From: Ruminococcaceae bacterium UBA1405 | GTDB taxonomy: Bacteria > Bacillota > Clostridia > Oscillospirales > Ruminococcaceae | Assembly: GCA_002305685.1 (NCBI GenBank) | Contig: DBQB01000024.1 | Span: 102,249 to 166,248, forward strand | Direction of reading: 5' to 3' | Length of the DNA: 64,000 nucleotides | In this document: positions 1 to 8,459 of the stretch, in pieces | Position numbering within the stretch: the first letter of the stretch is position 1 | Layout: the number at the start of each line of letters is the position of its first letter | Notes under the pieces: generated by a model | Seen by the model: only the letters and a program-made list of their open reading frames with translations | What the model was told of the DNA's origin: nothing | Databases searched by the model: none | Program-made: the position numbers and the translations under genes

Positions 1-504
1 GCGGTAGTTCAGGTCGCAGCTGATCTTTACGCCATGAGCCTTGGCAGCTTTACAGGCCTCTTTGCAGATCTCTACTACATTGGGGCCCAGCGCGGGAGTA
101 ATACCGGTGAAGTGGAACCAATCAACGCCCTCAAAGATGGCATCCCAATCAAAATCGGCTTTGGTAGCTTCCTGGATGGCGCTGTGAGCGCGGTCATAGA
201 TGCAGACGGAAGGACGCTGAGAAGCACCTTTCTCGTTGAAGTAGATACCAACGCGATCGCCGCCGCGGGTGATCTTGCTGGTGTCTACGCCATAGCGGCG
301 CAGGCTGTTGACAGCGGCCTGACCAATGGCGTGGGAAGGAAGCTTGGTAACAAAAGCGGTATCGATGCCATAGTTAGCCAAGGAAACCGCTACGTTGGCC
401 TCACCACCGCCGAAGGTGAACTGCAGGTGGTCAGCCTGTACGAAACGCTCATAGTTATAGGGCTGAAGACGGATCATCAGCTCACCAAAAGTAACAACTT
501 TCAT
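1..504 (-). CDS. kdgK: 2-dehydro-3-deoxygluconokinase (PfkB family), partial
   Basis: The first 168 codons of a sugar kinase that runs off the left edge, so the C-terminal half with the PfkB active-site signature is not visible. The N-terminus (MKVVTFGELMIRL) and the GGGEANVAVSLANYG segment near residue 32 are typical of ribokinase/PfkB-type KDG kinases. The family phosphorylates 2-keto-3-deoxygluconate to KDPG in the cytoplasm. The ATG is preceded by AAAGGAGAT at good spacing. It is the last visible gene of a leftward operon behind uxaB, uxaA and eda, which supports KDG rather than fructose or ribose as the substrate. Confidence 0.9.
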   Translation of the reverse strand, partial: MKVVTFGELMIRLQPYNYERFVQADHLQFTFGGGEANVAVSLANYGIDTAFVTKLPSHAIGQAAVNSLRRYGVDTSKITRGGDRVGIYFNEKGASQRPSVCIYDRAHSAIQEATKADFDWDAIFEGVDWFHFTGITPALGPNVVEICKEACKAAKAHGVKISCDLNYR

Positions 505-618
505 TGGAAGTTATCTCCTTTGCATTCTTTTAATGATCCTGCCCTATGTATATTCTGCAGCATATCCAAAGGGCAGGGAAATGGTAAAAAGGACTAGGAT
601 CTCAACAGACAGCGAAAA
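505..618 (-). other. intergenic hairpin between eda and kdgK
   Basis: The spacer contains an 8-bp inverted repeat CCTGCCCT/AGGGCAGG (about 540-586) with further partial pairing inside. No T-run follows it on the operon strand, so it looks like an mRNA-processing or stabilising hairpin rather than a terminator. This is inference from pairing only. Confidence 0.35.
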
Positions 619-1581
619 TTAGCGCTGTACCAGATGGATGGCAAAGCCGGCAACTTCATCTGCCAGATAGCAGGCGATATTCTTGCCGTTCTTGTTAACC
701 ATGCTGCTCAGATCAAACTTGACACCGCGGCGGGTCAGATGATAGATGGCGCGGTCCACATTGTTGCAGGCGATGGCGATATGGCCATTCTTGCCGCGGC
801 CGGGCTTCTTCATGATCTCGAATTCCTTGTTGCCGACAAAGACGCTGGAGTTACCCACAGCAACCTTCTTGCTCAGCAGGGAAGAAAGCATATTGGCGGT
901 GGCCAAAGCCTCCTCCTCGTTCTCGCTGTTGATGCCGATATGTGCCAGTTCCAGACCCAGCATCACATCAACGGCTTCCTGACACATAGCGGTGATCTTG
1001 TCCCACTGGCCAGCCTTGATGACATCGCTCTTGCACATCCAGGTGCCGCCCACGGCGATGATCTGGTCATAGCCCAGGTAATCGTTGACATTCTTGGCGT
1101 TGACGCCGCCGGTGCACATCCACTTGGCGGTCTTGAGGGCCGCGCCGATGTTCTTGAGCATGGCAACACCGCCATTGGCCTCTGCGGGGAAATATTTGAC
1201 AACTTCGCAGCCCATATTCATGGCCTGCTGCATTTCGCCGGAGGAAGCGGTACCAGGCATCATCAGGCAGCCTTTGTCCAGTACATGCTTGGTAACATTG
1301 GGATCAAAACCAGGGGCAACGATAAAAGAAGCACCGGCAGCAATGGCCCGATCCGCCTGATCGGTGGTCAGAACGGTACCAGCACCCAGCAGCATCTCGG
1401 GCATCTCATCGTGAATCTTACGGATGCACTCCTCCGCACAGGCAGTACGGAAGGTCACCTCAGCAGCCGGCAGTCCGCCGTCGGCCAAAGCTTTGCACAG
1501 AGGCAGCGCCTCGTCAACGCTGTTGAAAGCGATGACAGGAACGATACCGATTTGGTAAACTTTCTCAAGGATAGGATTCAT
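619..1581 (-). CDS. eda: KDPG/KHG aldolase fused to a C-terminal VOC (glyoxalase-fold) domain
   Basis: Residues ~1-205 are a class I KDPG aldolase: EVTFRT near residue 40, GAGTVLT near 68, and the Schiff-base lysine in VVKYFPAE near 130. It splits KDPG to pyruvate and glyceraldehyde-3-phosphate, the last step of hexuronate breakdown. Residues ~210-318 form a second domain with HIGIN near its start and GKNGHIAIACNNVDRAIYHL, which resembles the VOC/glyoxalase fold. Single-domain Eda is about 210 residues, so this is a fusion. The ATG at 1581 has GAGGTG seven bases upstream; a TTG at 1587 is in frame but badly spaced. Sits between uxaA and kdgK in the same operon. The role of the added domain is unknown. 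Confidence 0.92.
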   Translation of the reverse strand: MNPILEKVYQIGIVPVIAFNSVDEALPLCKALADGGLPAAEVTFRTACAEECIRKIHDEMPEMLLGAGTVLTTDQADRAIAAGASFIVAPGFDPNVTKHVLDKGCLMMPGTASSGEMQQAMNMGCEVVKYFPAEANGGVAMLKNIGAALKTAKWMCTGGVNAKNVNDYLGYDQIIAVGGTWMCKSDVIKAGQWDKITAMCQEAVDVMLGLELAHIGINSENEEEALATANMLSSLLSKKVAVGNSSVFVGNKEFEIMKKPGRGKNGHIAIACNNVDRAIYHLTRRGVKFDLSSMVNKNGKNIACYLADEVAGFAIHLVQR

Positions 1582-1799
1582 TACCAATCACCTCATAAAA
1601 TGTATTGGGCGGCGGCGCGCAGACAACTTTCATCGGCCTACTGCTGCTGCCAAATGTTTAAGGCAGTATGGCAAAACAGGGCCCGTTTTGCCATACTCCC
1701 AAATTGCCCATTCTTATGATAACAATTTTCGCGGTAATATGCAAGTTGTTCCACAAAGACCCGTAAAAATTTTAACAAAACCAGTGTTTTGTCAACATC
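1582..1799. other. eda-uxaA spacer, no gene
   Basis: A 218-base spacer with no credible ORF. It holds an imperfect inverted repeat of GGCAGTATGGCAAAAC and GTTTTGCCATAC (about 1661-1697), which could form a hairpin in the operon transcript. No clear promoter was found on the operon strand, so eda probably depends on the upstream promoter. Confidence 0.3.
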
Positions 1800-3281
1800 T
1801 TACAGCATCACGCCGTCCTTGAAGATGGCAATGCCGCGGCAATCGTGCTGCTCGTTTTTGGTTTTCAGTTCGCCGCTTGCCAGCTTGAGGACAAAATCAA
1901 AAAAGTCGGCGGAAACCTCATCCATGGTCTTGCCTTCCACCAGTACACCGGCGTTAAAGTCGATCCAATCCCGTTTTTTCTGTGCCAGCGCGGAATTGGT
2001 AGCGATCTTGGCGGTGGGAGCGGGGGCGCCGAAGGGGGTTCCCCGTCCAGTGGTAAAGAGCACGATATGGGCGCCGGCGGAGGTCAGGGCTGTAGCGGCT
2101 ACCAGATCGTTGCCGGGACCTTTGAGCAGATTAAGACCTTTCTTGGTCACGCTGTCGCCATAATCCAGTACATCCACCACCGCAGAGGTGCCGCCCTTCT
2201 GGGTACATCCCAGGGACTTATCCTCCAGCGTGGAGATACCGCCCGCCTTGTTGCCGGGAGAAGGATTTTCATAGACCACCTGTCCGTGGCGGATGAAATA
2301 ATCCTTAAAGCCGTTGACCAGATTGACGGTCTTTTCAAAGACTTCCTCATTGACAGCCCGGTTCATCAAAATCGTCTCGGCGCCGAACATTTCGGGCACC
2401 TCGGTGAGCAGCGTGGTACCGCCCTGGGCTACCAGCATATCGGAAAGCCGGCCCACCAGCGGGTTGGCGGTAATACCGGACAGGCCGTCGGAACCGCCGC
2501 ATTTGAGGCCGATTACCAGATGGGAAGCGTCCACCTTCTGGCGTTTGAAGGAAGCGGCATAGGACATCAGCCCCTCCACAATCTTCACGCCCTCGGAGAT
2601 CTCGTCCTCCACCTCCTGGCAGATCAGAAATTTGACCCGATCATCGTCCCAGGTACCAATGGCGGCTTTGAACTGCTCGATGGTATTGTTCTCACATCCC
2701 AAGCCCAGTACCAGCACACCGGCAGCGTTGGGATGACGGACCAGACCGGCCAGCAGCTTCTTGGTATTCTCATGGTCCTCACCCAGCTGAGAGCAGCCAA
2801 AGGGATGGGGGAACGCATAAACGCCGTCCACACCCTCGGGAAGCTTCTGATTGCTCAGCTTGGCGATCATCTCGGCAGGACCGTTGACACAGCCAACTGT
2901 GGGGATGATCCAGATCTCATTGCGGATACCCACCTTGCCGTCGGAACGGACATACCCGTTAAAGGTTGCCGGCTCCTTATGTACGTCGGGGGTCTCTACC
3001 TTATCATAATGGTATTCCAGCAGCTCGCCCAGACCGGTTTTCAGGTTGTGGACATGAACCCAGCTGCCTTTGGCGATATTTTCCTTGGCGTTGCCGATGC
3101 TGAAACCGTACTTGATGACGGGAGAACCGGCCGCGATATCAAACAGCGCCACCTTATGGCCCCGTTTCACCTCATCCAGGAAGGTCACCTCAATGCCGTC
3201 CACCGTCTTGACGCTGCCTTTGGCGATATCGGTGAGGGCAACGGCAACGTTGTCGCTGGGATGGATTCGTATCAGCTCCAT
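1800..3281 (-). CDS. uxaA: altronate dehydratase
   Basis: A 493-residue protein matching full-length UxaA (about 495 residues). The N-terminal ~80 residues (MELIRIHPSDNVAVALTDI) form the SAF-type domain; the rest is the galactarate dehydratase/altronate hydrolase domain with GYVRSDGKVGIRNE, HPFGCSQLGEDHENT and LKCGGSDGLSGITANP. Family enzymes are metal-dependent and convert D-altronate to 2-keto-3-deoxygluconate. The start at 3281 has AAGGAG upstream; the longer in-frame extension to 3377 has no good ribosome binding site. Lies between uxaB, which makes altronate, and eda/kdgK, which use the product. Confidence 0.95.
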   Translation of the reverse strand: MELIRIHPSDNVAVALTDIAKGSVKTVDGIEVTFLDEVKRGHKVALFDIAAGSPVIKYGFSIGNAKENIAKGSWVHVHNLKTGLGELLEYHYDKVETPDVHKEPATFNGYVRSDGKVGIRNEIWIIPTVGCVNGPAEMIAKLSNQKLPEGVDGVYAFPHPFGCSQLGEDHENTKKLLAGLVRHPNAAGVLVLGLGCENNTIEQFKAAIGTWDDDRVKFLICQEVEDEISEGVKIVEGLMSYAASFKRQKVDASHLVIGLKCGGSDGLSGITANPLVGRLSDMLVAQGGTTLLTEVPEMFGAETILMNRAVNEEVFEKTVNLVNGFKDYFIRHGQVVYENPSPGNKAGGISTLEDKSLGCTQKGGTSAVVDVLDYGDSVTKKGLNLLKGPGNDLVAATALTSAGAHIVLFTTGRGTPFGAPAPTAKIATNSALAQKKRDWIDFNAGVLVEGKTMDEVSADFFDFVLKLASGELKTKNEQHDCRGIAIFKDGVML

Positions 3282-3390
3282 ACTTTTCTCCTTATACGTT
3301 TCTTTTTCACACCCGACATCAGCCGGAAACCCACCGGCCCCAAACGGGGACGGCGGTTCCGGCCGGACGGATGACACTTATTAGCACTTA

Positions 3391-4884
3391 TTATTTGATG
3401 ATCTCAGAGATAGCGGCTTTCATGCCGATCTTCTCAACCTGCTGGATATCGGCGGCAACCGCATCCACAAAGCCGGGGATGGTGGTCAGATCCATGCCCC
3501 AGAAGTTTTCCTTGCAGGCAAAGTTGGTCACATAGGTCTTGGTGTCGATGGCGCCGGACTTGTAAGCGGCGGTGTTCTCCTTGCAGAACTCCATCACCGC
3601 AGCGTCGTCGATGATCTTGTACTCCTGTCCGTCACGGATGCCGATGAGGGCGCCGTCGCGGATCTCCTGGCCCTGATAGAAGCAGATCAGCGCCGCAAAG
3701 GAGAAGGTCAGGCACTTGGGCAGCTTGCCCTCATTCTTGACATAGGCGGTAACGGAGGGCAGCACGCGGGCTCTCCACTTGGAAACAGAGTTGAGGGAGA
3801 TAGCCAGCAGCGCATGTTTGATGAAGGGATTCTGGAACCGCTCGGTCACCGAGGCGGCAAAGCTCATCAGCTCATCCTTGGGCAGGGTGAGGGTGGGGAT
3901 GATCTCGTCAAAGAGGCATTTGTCCATAAACGCCTTGATCTCGGGGTCGTCCATGCACTCTCTGACAATGTCCTTGCCAGCCAGGAACGCGCCCAGAACC
4001 ATGGAGGTATGCGCGCCGTTGAGGATGCGCAGCTTTCTCTCGTGGTAGGGTTTCTCGTTGTCGGTGAAGATCACAGGCAGTCCGGCTTTGTCCAGCGGGA
4101 ACTCTTTGGCCAGAGGGAAGCTGCCGTCGGCAGATTTCTTGGTCTCGATTACCCACAGAGCAAAGGGCTCGCAGGTATCCAGCAGATTGTCCTGATAGCC
4201 GATCTTTTCCCAGATCTCGGGGGCGTTGTCTCTGGGATAACCGGTGACAATCCGGTCCACCAGGGTGCTGGCGAAGGAGCAGGCGTCGGTCAGCCATTTC
4301 TTGAAATCTTCACCCAGGTTCCAGTTATCCGCCTGTTTGTAAACGCATTTTTCCAGCTCATGACCGTTACCCTCGATCAGCTCGCAGGGGATGATAAACA
4401 GTCCCTTGGAAGTATCGCCGGCAAAAGCTTTGAAACGGGCATACAGCAGCTGGGTCAGCTTGCCGGGATAGGTGTGGGCAGGAGTATACTCAAACTTATC
4501 GGTCTCATCGTAAACGATACCGGCCTCGGTGGTGTTGGAAACCACAAAGCGCAGTTCCGGATTTTTGGCGCACTCAATAAAGGCGTCATACTCGTTGTAG
4601 CAGTCGATGGCTCTGGAAACGGAGGTGATGACCCGGTAATCCTCGATTACCTCGCCGTTCATCTTGCCTCTGTGGGAGAGGGTGTACAGGCAGTCCTGAT
4701 CGTGGAACATCTTCAGATTGCCATACTCGATGGGTTTGACAATCACAACGCTGCCGTCAAATACGCCTTTCTCGTTGGCCACGTCGATCATATAATCAAC
4801 AAAAGCCCGCAGAAAGTTTCCTTCTCCAAACTGAATGACCTTTTCGGGATGTTTCTTGGTGCCTTCTCTGGTAAGTCCGCTCAT
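3391..4884 (-). CDS. uxaB: tagaturonate reductase (altronate oxidoreductase)
   Basis: A 497-residue mannitol-dehydrogenase-superfamily enzyme, close to the ~480 residues usual for UxaB. It carries VIQFGEGNFLRAFVDYMID for nucleotide binding and VVSNTTEAGI typical of tagaturonate reductases, plus ILNGAHTSMV in the C-terminal half. It reduces D-tagaturonate to D-altronate with NADH. First gene of the leftward operon, starting 121 bases downstream of an operator and sigma-A promoter; GGAGGT precedes the ATG. UxuB (fructuronate reductase) belongs to the same superfamily, but the partner uxaA favours UxaB. Confidence 0.93.
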   Translation of the reverse strand: MSGLTREGTKKHPEKVIQFGEGNFLRAFVDYMIDVANEKGVFDGSVVIVKPIEYGNLKMFHDQDCLYTLSHRGKMNGEVIEDYRVITSVSRAIDCYNEYDAFIECAKNPELRFVVSNTTEAGIVYDETDKFEYTPAHTYPGKLTQLLYARFKAFAGDTSKGLFIIPCELIEGNGHELEKCVYKQADNWNLGEDFKKWLTDACSFASTLVDRIVTGYPRDNAPEIWEKIGYQDNLLDTCEPFALWVIETKKSADGSFPLAKEFPLDKAGLPVIFTDNEKPYHERKLRILNGAHTSMVLGAFLAGKDIVRECMDDPEIKAFMDKCLFDEIIPTLTLPKDELMSFAASVTERFQNPFIKHALLAISLNSVSKWRARVLPSVTAYVKNEGKLPKCLTFSFAALICFYQGQEIRDGALIGIRDGQEYKIIDDAAVMEFCKENTAAYKSGAIDTKTYVTNFACKENFWGMDLTTIPGFVDAVAADIQQVEKIGMKAAISEIIK

Positions 4885-5004
4885 GTCTTTTTACCTCCAT
4901 ACAACAGGCGGCAGAAACGCCGCCAAAAATATAAGAGTATCGGCCTATTGCCGGCCGTGCCTGCCATACTACCGGGATGCCCGAAAAACCGGGCGGGAAT
5001 GAAT

Positions 5005-5020
5005 ATGTAAGGGCTTACAT
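5005..5020. promoter_or_regulatory. LacI-type operator of the uxaB operon
   Basis: A 16-bp palindrome ATGTAAGGGCTTACAT with perfect half-sites around a two-base centre. It begins two bases past the -10 box of the uxaB promoter, so a bound repressor would cover the transcription start. A related site lies at 5136-5149 next to the divergent LacI-family gene. Binding by that regulator is inferred. Confidence 0.75.
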
Positions 5021-5022
5021 CC

Positions 5023-5051
5023 ATTTTATCCTATTTATAGCGCAATGTCAA
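5023..5051 (-). promoter_or_regulatory. sigma-A promoter of uxaB-uxaA-eda-kdgK
   Basis: On the minus strand TTGACA (5046-5051) and TAAAAT (5023-5028) are separated by 17 bases. It points at uxaB and is followed at once by the palindromic operator. Confidence 0.8.
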
Positions 5052-5100
5052 TAAAAATCTGAGTTCCACAGGAATTTTTTTATCTTTTTTTCAAAACGGA

Positions 5101-5129
5101 TTGCATTCTTTCTAGGTTTATTATATAAT
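5101..5129 (+). promoter_or_regulatory. sigma-A promoter of the LacI regulator (and probably uxaC)
   Basis: TTGCAT (5101-5106), 17-base spacer and TATAAT (5124-5129). It is divergent from the uxaB promoter, with about 50 bp between the two -35 boxes, and is followed by an operator-like site. Confidence 0.8.
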
Positions 5130-5135
5130 TGTCAA

Positions 5136-5149
5136 TGTAAGCTCTTAAC
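5136..5149. promoter_or_regulatory. second LacI-type operator (autoregulatory)
   Basis: TGTAAGCTCTTAAC has the same left half-site as the uxaB operator and an imperfect right half. It begins seven bases past the -10 box of the regulator promoter, which suggests that the LacI-family protein represses its own gene. Confidence 0.65.
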
Positions 5150-5230
5150 CTAACCGTTTGACAACGGTTTTTGCTGGTTTGCCCCAGAAATTCTTCCAGT
5201 GTATTTACAAAAACCGGAGGTGTGAAGCCC

Positions 5231-6226
5231 TTGAACATATATGATATTGCCTCAAAGGCAGGCGTTTCCATCGCAACTGTATCCCGTGTGCTCAACGGCA
5301 AGGGCAACGTCAGCGAAAAGACCAAGGAGCATGTGCTGAGCATCATTGAGGAGATGGGATATACCCCCAACATCTTTGCCCGAGGTCTGGGTCTCAACTC
5401 CATCAAAATGGTGGGCATCCTCTGCTCCGATGTGTCGGACATCTACTATGCCACCGCCGTCTCCACCATCGAGAAAGAGCTGCGCCAAAGCGGTTACGAC
5501 TCGCTGCTGTGCTGCACCGGGGACAACATTGAGGACCGCAAAAAATCCATCGACCTGCTGCTCTCAAAGCGGGTGGACGCCATACTGTTGGTAGGTTCCA
5601 CCTTCAAGGAAAAGAGCGACAACTCCCACATTCTGGACGCCGCCAAAAACGTTCCCTTTGTGATGATCAACGATTTCATCGACGCCCCCAACATTTACGG
5701 CATCGTCTGCGACGATTTTAACGCCGTGCGGGAAAACACCTCCATCTTTTTGGAGCAGGGATTGCGGCGTATCGCCTATCTCTATGACGCCGATACCTAT
5801 TCTGGAGCCCTAAAACTCAGCGGTTTTCGCGCCGCATTCACCCAGCTCAACACACTCTCTGATCCTGAGCTGATTGTTCGCTGTGCCCACTCCCCGGAAG
5901 CTGCCCGGGAACAGACGCTGCGGTTGCTCCAAAAGCAAAAGCGCAGACTGGAGGCGGTGGTCACCTCAGACGACTGCCTGGCGGTGGGGGCATTGCAGGC
6001 GGCGGTCAGCGCCGGGCTGCAAATTCCCCACGACATCCAGATCATCGGATTTAACAATTCCCTGCTTGCCCGCTGCGCCAATCCAGCGCTGACCTCCATC
6101 GACAACAAGGTGGAGCTTCTGAGCGTGACGGCGGTGCGCACCTTGATCGATGTGTTCGCCCACAAAAACGTCTCCAATAAAATCGTTTTGTCCGCCGAGC
6201 TGGTCAAGCGCAGCACCACCATCTGA
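5231..6226 (+). CDS. LacI-family regulator of hexuronate genes
   Basis: A 331-residue regulator. Residues 1-45 (NIYDIASKAGVSIATVSRVLNG) are the LacI helix-turn-helix and hinge; the remainder is a periplasmic-binding-protein-like effector domain with VGILCSDVSDIYYA and AVVTSDDCLAVGALQA. The TTG at 5231 is chosen because GGAGG lies ten bases upstream and LacI proteins start right at this point; an in-frame GTG at 5222 sits too close to the same site. Bacillus KdgR and ExuR belong to this family. Its location between uxaB and uxaC and the paired palindromes make a hexuronate or KDG-responsive repressor likely; the effector is not visible. Confidence 0.88.
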   Translation: MNIYDIASKAGVSIATVSRVLNGKGNVSEKTKEHVLSIIEEMGYTPNIFARGLGLNSIKMVGILCSDVSDIYYATAVSTIEKELRQSGYDSLLCCTGDNIEDRKKSIDLLLSKRVDAILLVGSTFKEKSDNSHILDAAKNVPFVMINDFIDAPNIYGIVCDDFNAVRENTSIFLEQGLRRIAYLYDADTYSGALKLSGFRAAFTQLNTLSDPELIVRCAHSPEAAREQTLRLLQKQKRRLEAVVTSDDCLAVGALQAAVSAGLQIPHDIQIIGFNNSLLARCANPALTSIDNKVELLSVTAVRTLIDVFAHKNVSNKIVLSAELVKRSTTI

Positions 6227-6310
6227 TTGGGCCCTATTTTCTCACTGTATAGAAAGCCCGGGACAACCCCGGCGCTTGATATAAAAAATGACTGAAGGAG
6301 AATCACAACA

Positions 6311-7735
6311 ATGAAGGAGTTTATGGACAAAGACTTTCTGTTGGAAAGCGACATCGCCAAGACCCTTTTCCACGACTATGCGGAAAAGATGCCTATCATT
6401 GACTATCACTGTCATATCAATCCCCGGGAGATCTATGAAGACCGCAAGTATACCGACATCACCAAAGTATGGCTCAACGACGGTAACTTCGGCGATCACT
6501 ACAAATGGCGTATCATGCGCGCCTGCGGTTATCCCGAATCCCTGATCACCGGCAGCGACGCCGATCCCAAGGAAAAGTTCCGCGCTTGGGCGGACTCCGT
6601 TTCCCGCGCCGTAGGCAATCCTTTGGTTCATTGGACCCAGCTGGAACTGCAGAGATACTTCGGCTATAACGGCGTTCTCTCCCCCAAGACTGCCGACGAA
6701 GTGTATGAGCTGTGCAACAAGAAACTGGCTGAGCCTTCCATGTCTGTGCGCGGCATCATCGATCAGTCCAATGTTAAGCTGATCTGCACCACCGACGATC
6801 CGGTTGACAGCCTGGAATGGCATAAAAAGATTGCGGAAGACCCCACCTGCAAGGTAAAGGTACTGCCTGCCTGCCGTCCCGACAAGGCCATCAACATCGA
6901 GAAAGACGGATTTGCCGCCTACATCGCCAAACTCTCTGAGGTTTCCGGCGTGGAGATCAAGACCGTCTGCGACGTAAAGACCGCACTGTCCAAACGCCTG
7001 GAGTTCTTTGACTCCATGGGCTGCGTCAACTCCGACCATGGTCTTGACTATGTGGTTTATTCCCCCGCTTCCGAGGAAAAACTAAACAAGACCCTCTCCA
7101 CCGTTCTCTCCGGCGGCACCATCTCCCAGGATGACGCCGACGAGTATAAGACCGCTATCCTGCTGTTCCTGGGCGAGTGGTACGCCAAACATGGCTGGGT
7201 GATGCAGATCCACTACGGCGCCCAGAGAAACGTAAACTACCAGATCTACTCCAAGCTGGGCCCCGATACCGGCAACGACGCCATCGGCAACAAACCCTGC
7301 GGCGCAGAGCTGGCCCTGTTCCTGGGCGATCTGGCCAAGAAGGACGCGGTGCCCAAGATGGTGCTTTACTCCCTCAACCAGCATGACAACGAGGCGCTGA
7401 TCACCATCGGCGGCTGCTTCGCAGAGGCCGGCATCAACACCAAGATTCAGCTGGGCTCCGCCTGGTGGTTCAACGACACCAAGGCCGGCATGATCAAACA
7501 ACTCACCGACTTTGCCAACCTCAACGTGCTGGGCAACTTCATCGGTATGCTCACCGACTCCCGCAGCTTCCTGTCCTACACCCGTCACGAGTATTTCCGC
7601 CGCATCCTGTGCAACCTGATTGGACAGTGGGTGGAAAACGGCGAGTGCCCCAACGATATCGAGCTGCTGGGCAAACTGGTACAGGATATCAGCTACAACA
7701 ACACTGTGAAGTTCTTTGGCTTCAAGGTGGACTGA
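6311..7735 (+). CDS. uxaC: glucuronate (uronate) isomerase
   Basis: A 474-residue amidohydrolase-fold enzyme of the UxaC family: PIIDYHCHINPREIYEDRKYTDI near residue 30 carries the metal-binding HxH, followed by GDHYKWRIMRACG and a late SLNQHDNEALITIGG. UxaC isomerises galacturonate to tagaturonate and glucuronate to fructuronate, the first intracellular step of the pathway finished by the divergent operon. GAAGGAG lies just upstream of the ATG. It begins 84 bases after the regulator with no clear promoter of its own, so co-transcription is likely. No uxuA or uxuB lies in the window, so only the galacturonate branch is complete here. Confidence 0.96.
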   Translation: MKEFMDKDFLLESDIAKTLFHDYAEKMPIIDYHCHINPREIYEDRKYTDITKVWLNDGNFGDHYKWRIMRACGYPESLITGSDADPKEKFRAWADSVSRAVGNPLVHWTQLELQRYFGYNGVLSPKTADEVYELCNKKLAEPSMSVRGIIDQSNVKLICTTDDPVDSLEWHKKIAEDPTCKVKVLPACRPDKAINIEKDGFAAYIAKLSEVSGVEIKTVCDVKTALSKRLEFFDSMGCVNSDHGLDYVVYSPASEEKLNKTLSTVLSGGTISQDDADEYKTAILLFLGEWYAKHGWVMQIHYGAQRNVNYQIYSKLGPDTGNDAIGNKPCGAELALFLGDLAKKDAVPKMVLYSLNQHDNEALITIGGCFAEAGINTKIQLGSAWWFNDTKAGMIKQLTDFANLNVLGNFIGMLTDSRSFLSYTRHEYFRRILCNLIGQWVENGECPNDIELLGKLVQDISYNNTVKFFGFKVD

Positions 7736-7766
7736 TTGCCGGCCTCCTGGCTGAACAATAAGTAAC

Positions 7767-7820
7767 AAAACCCGGAATCTTTTGGATGTTTCTTTCCAAA
7801 AGATTCCGGGTTTTCTTTTT
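7767..7820 (+). terminator. intrinsic terminator after uxaC
   Basis: Near-perfect stem AAACCCGGAATCTTTTGGA with its complement around a short loop, followed by TTTTCTTTTT. A strong Rho-independent terminator. Confidence 0.9.
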
Positions 7821-7872
7821 CATGGCGCTGTGTGAGGCTTTCCCATGCGCAGCGGCTTTGCACCCCTTATTT

Positions 7873-8421
7873 TTAAAGAACAACCGACTGGACTGTCTGC
7901 CCGTCCATCTTCTTGATGGTAAAAACGCCATCCTCATATACCATATAGGTAGCCGGATTGCCGCCCTTGGGCAGGGATACCGAGCCGGGATTGAGGGTAA
8001 GATGCCCCTGCAGTGTCTCAAACCCCTGCAGATGGGTGTGCCCATAGATCAGGATATCCTTCTCCCCCATCATCGGCAGCTGCTCTTTGGTAAAGCGGTG
8101 CCCGTGGGTACAGTAGAAGGTGTGGCCATCCACCCAGAGCAGGATATATTCCGCCAGGATGGGAAAGTTAAGCACCATCTGATCCACCTGAGCATCACAG
8201 TTGCCCTGTACACAGAGCAGCTGATTGCAGACGGCCTTATCGTTGAGGTACTCTATCACCTTCTGAGGGTCATATCCGGGAGCCACGCCATTGCGAGGTC
8301 CATGGTAGAGGATATCCCCCAACAAAATCAGCCGCTGGGCGCCCTCCCGGCGATAAGCCTCCAGCATCTGCTGGCAACTGCTGGCGACGCCATGGATATC
8401 CGAAGCAAACATCAGTTTCAT
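7873..8421 (-). CDS. YfcE-type metallophosphodiesterase
   Basis: A 182-residue calcineurin-like phosphoesterase. Metal ligands are visible in FASDIHG (residue ~6), LLGDILYHGPRN (~35), VQGNCDA (~70), THGHRF (~110) and YGHTH (~130), the full order for the YfcE/MJ0936 family. These are cytoplasmic Mn-dependent phosphodiesterases acting on small phosphodiesters; the physiological substrate is usually unknown. The ATG at 8421 has AAAGGAAAG upstream, better than the upstream in-frame ATG at 8439. It follows the dipeptidase gene by 38 bases and probably shares its transcript. Confidence 0.88.
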   Translation of the reverse strand: MKLMFASDIHGVASSCQQMLEAYRREGAQRLILLGDILYHGPRNGVAPGYDPQKVIEYLNDKAVCNQLLCVQGNCDAQVDQMVLNFPILAEYILLWVDGHTFYCTHGHRFTKEQLPMMGEKDILIYGHTHLQGFETLQGHLTLNPGSVSLPKGGNPATYMVYEDGVFTIKKMDGQTVQSVVL

Positions 8422-8459
8422 ATCGTTCTTTCCTTTCAAATACGCTTTTCAAATCGGCG

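Noticed and set aside
634..1719. A plus-strand frame over eda
   Set aside because: Antisense shadow; the minus-strand frame encodes a clearly conserved aldolase.
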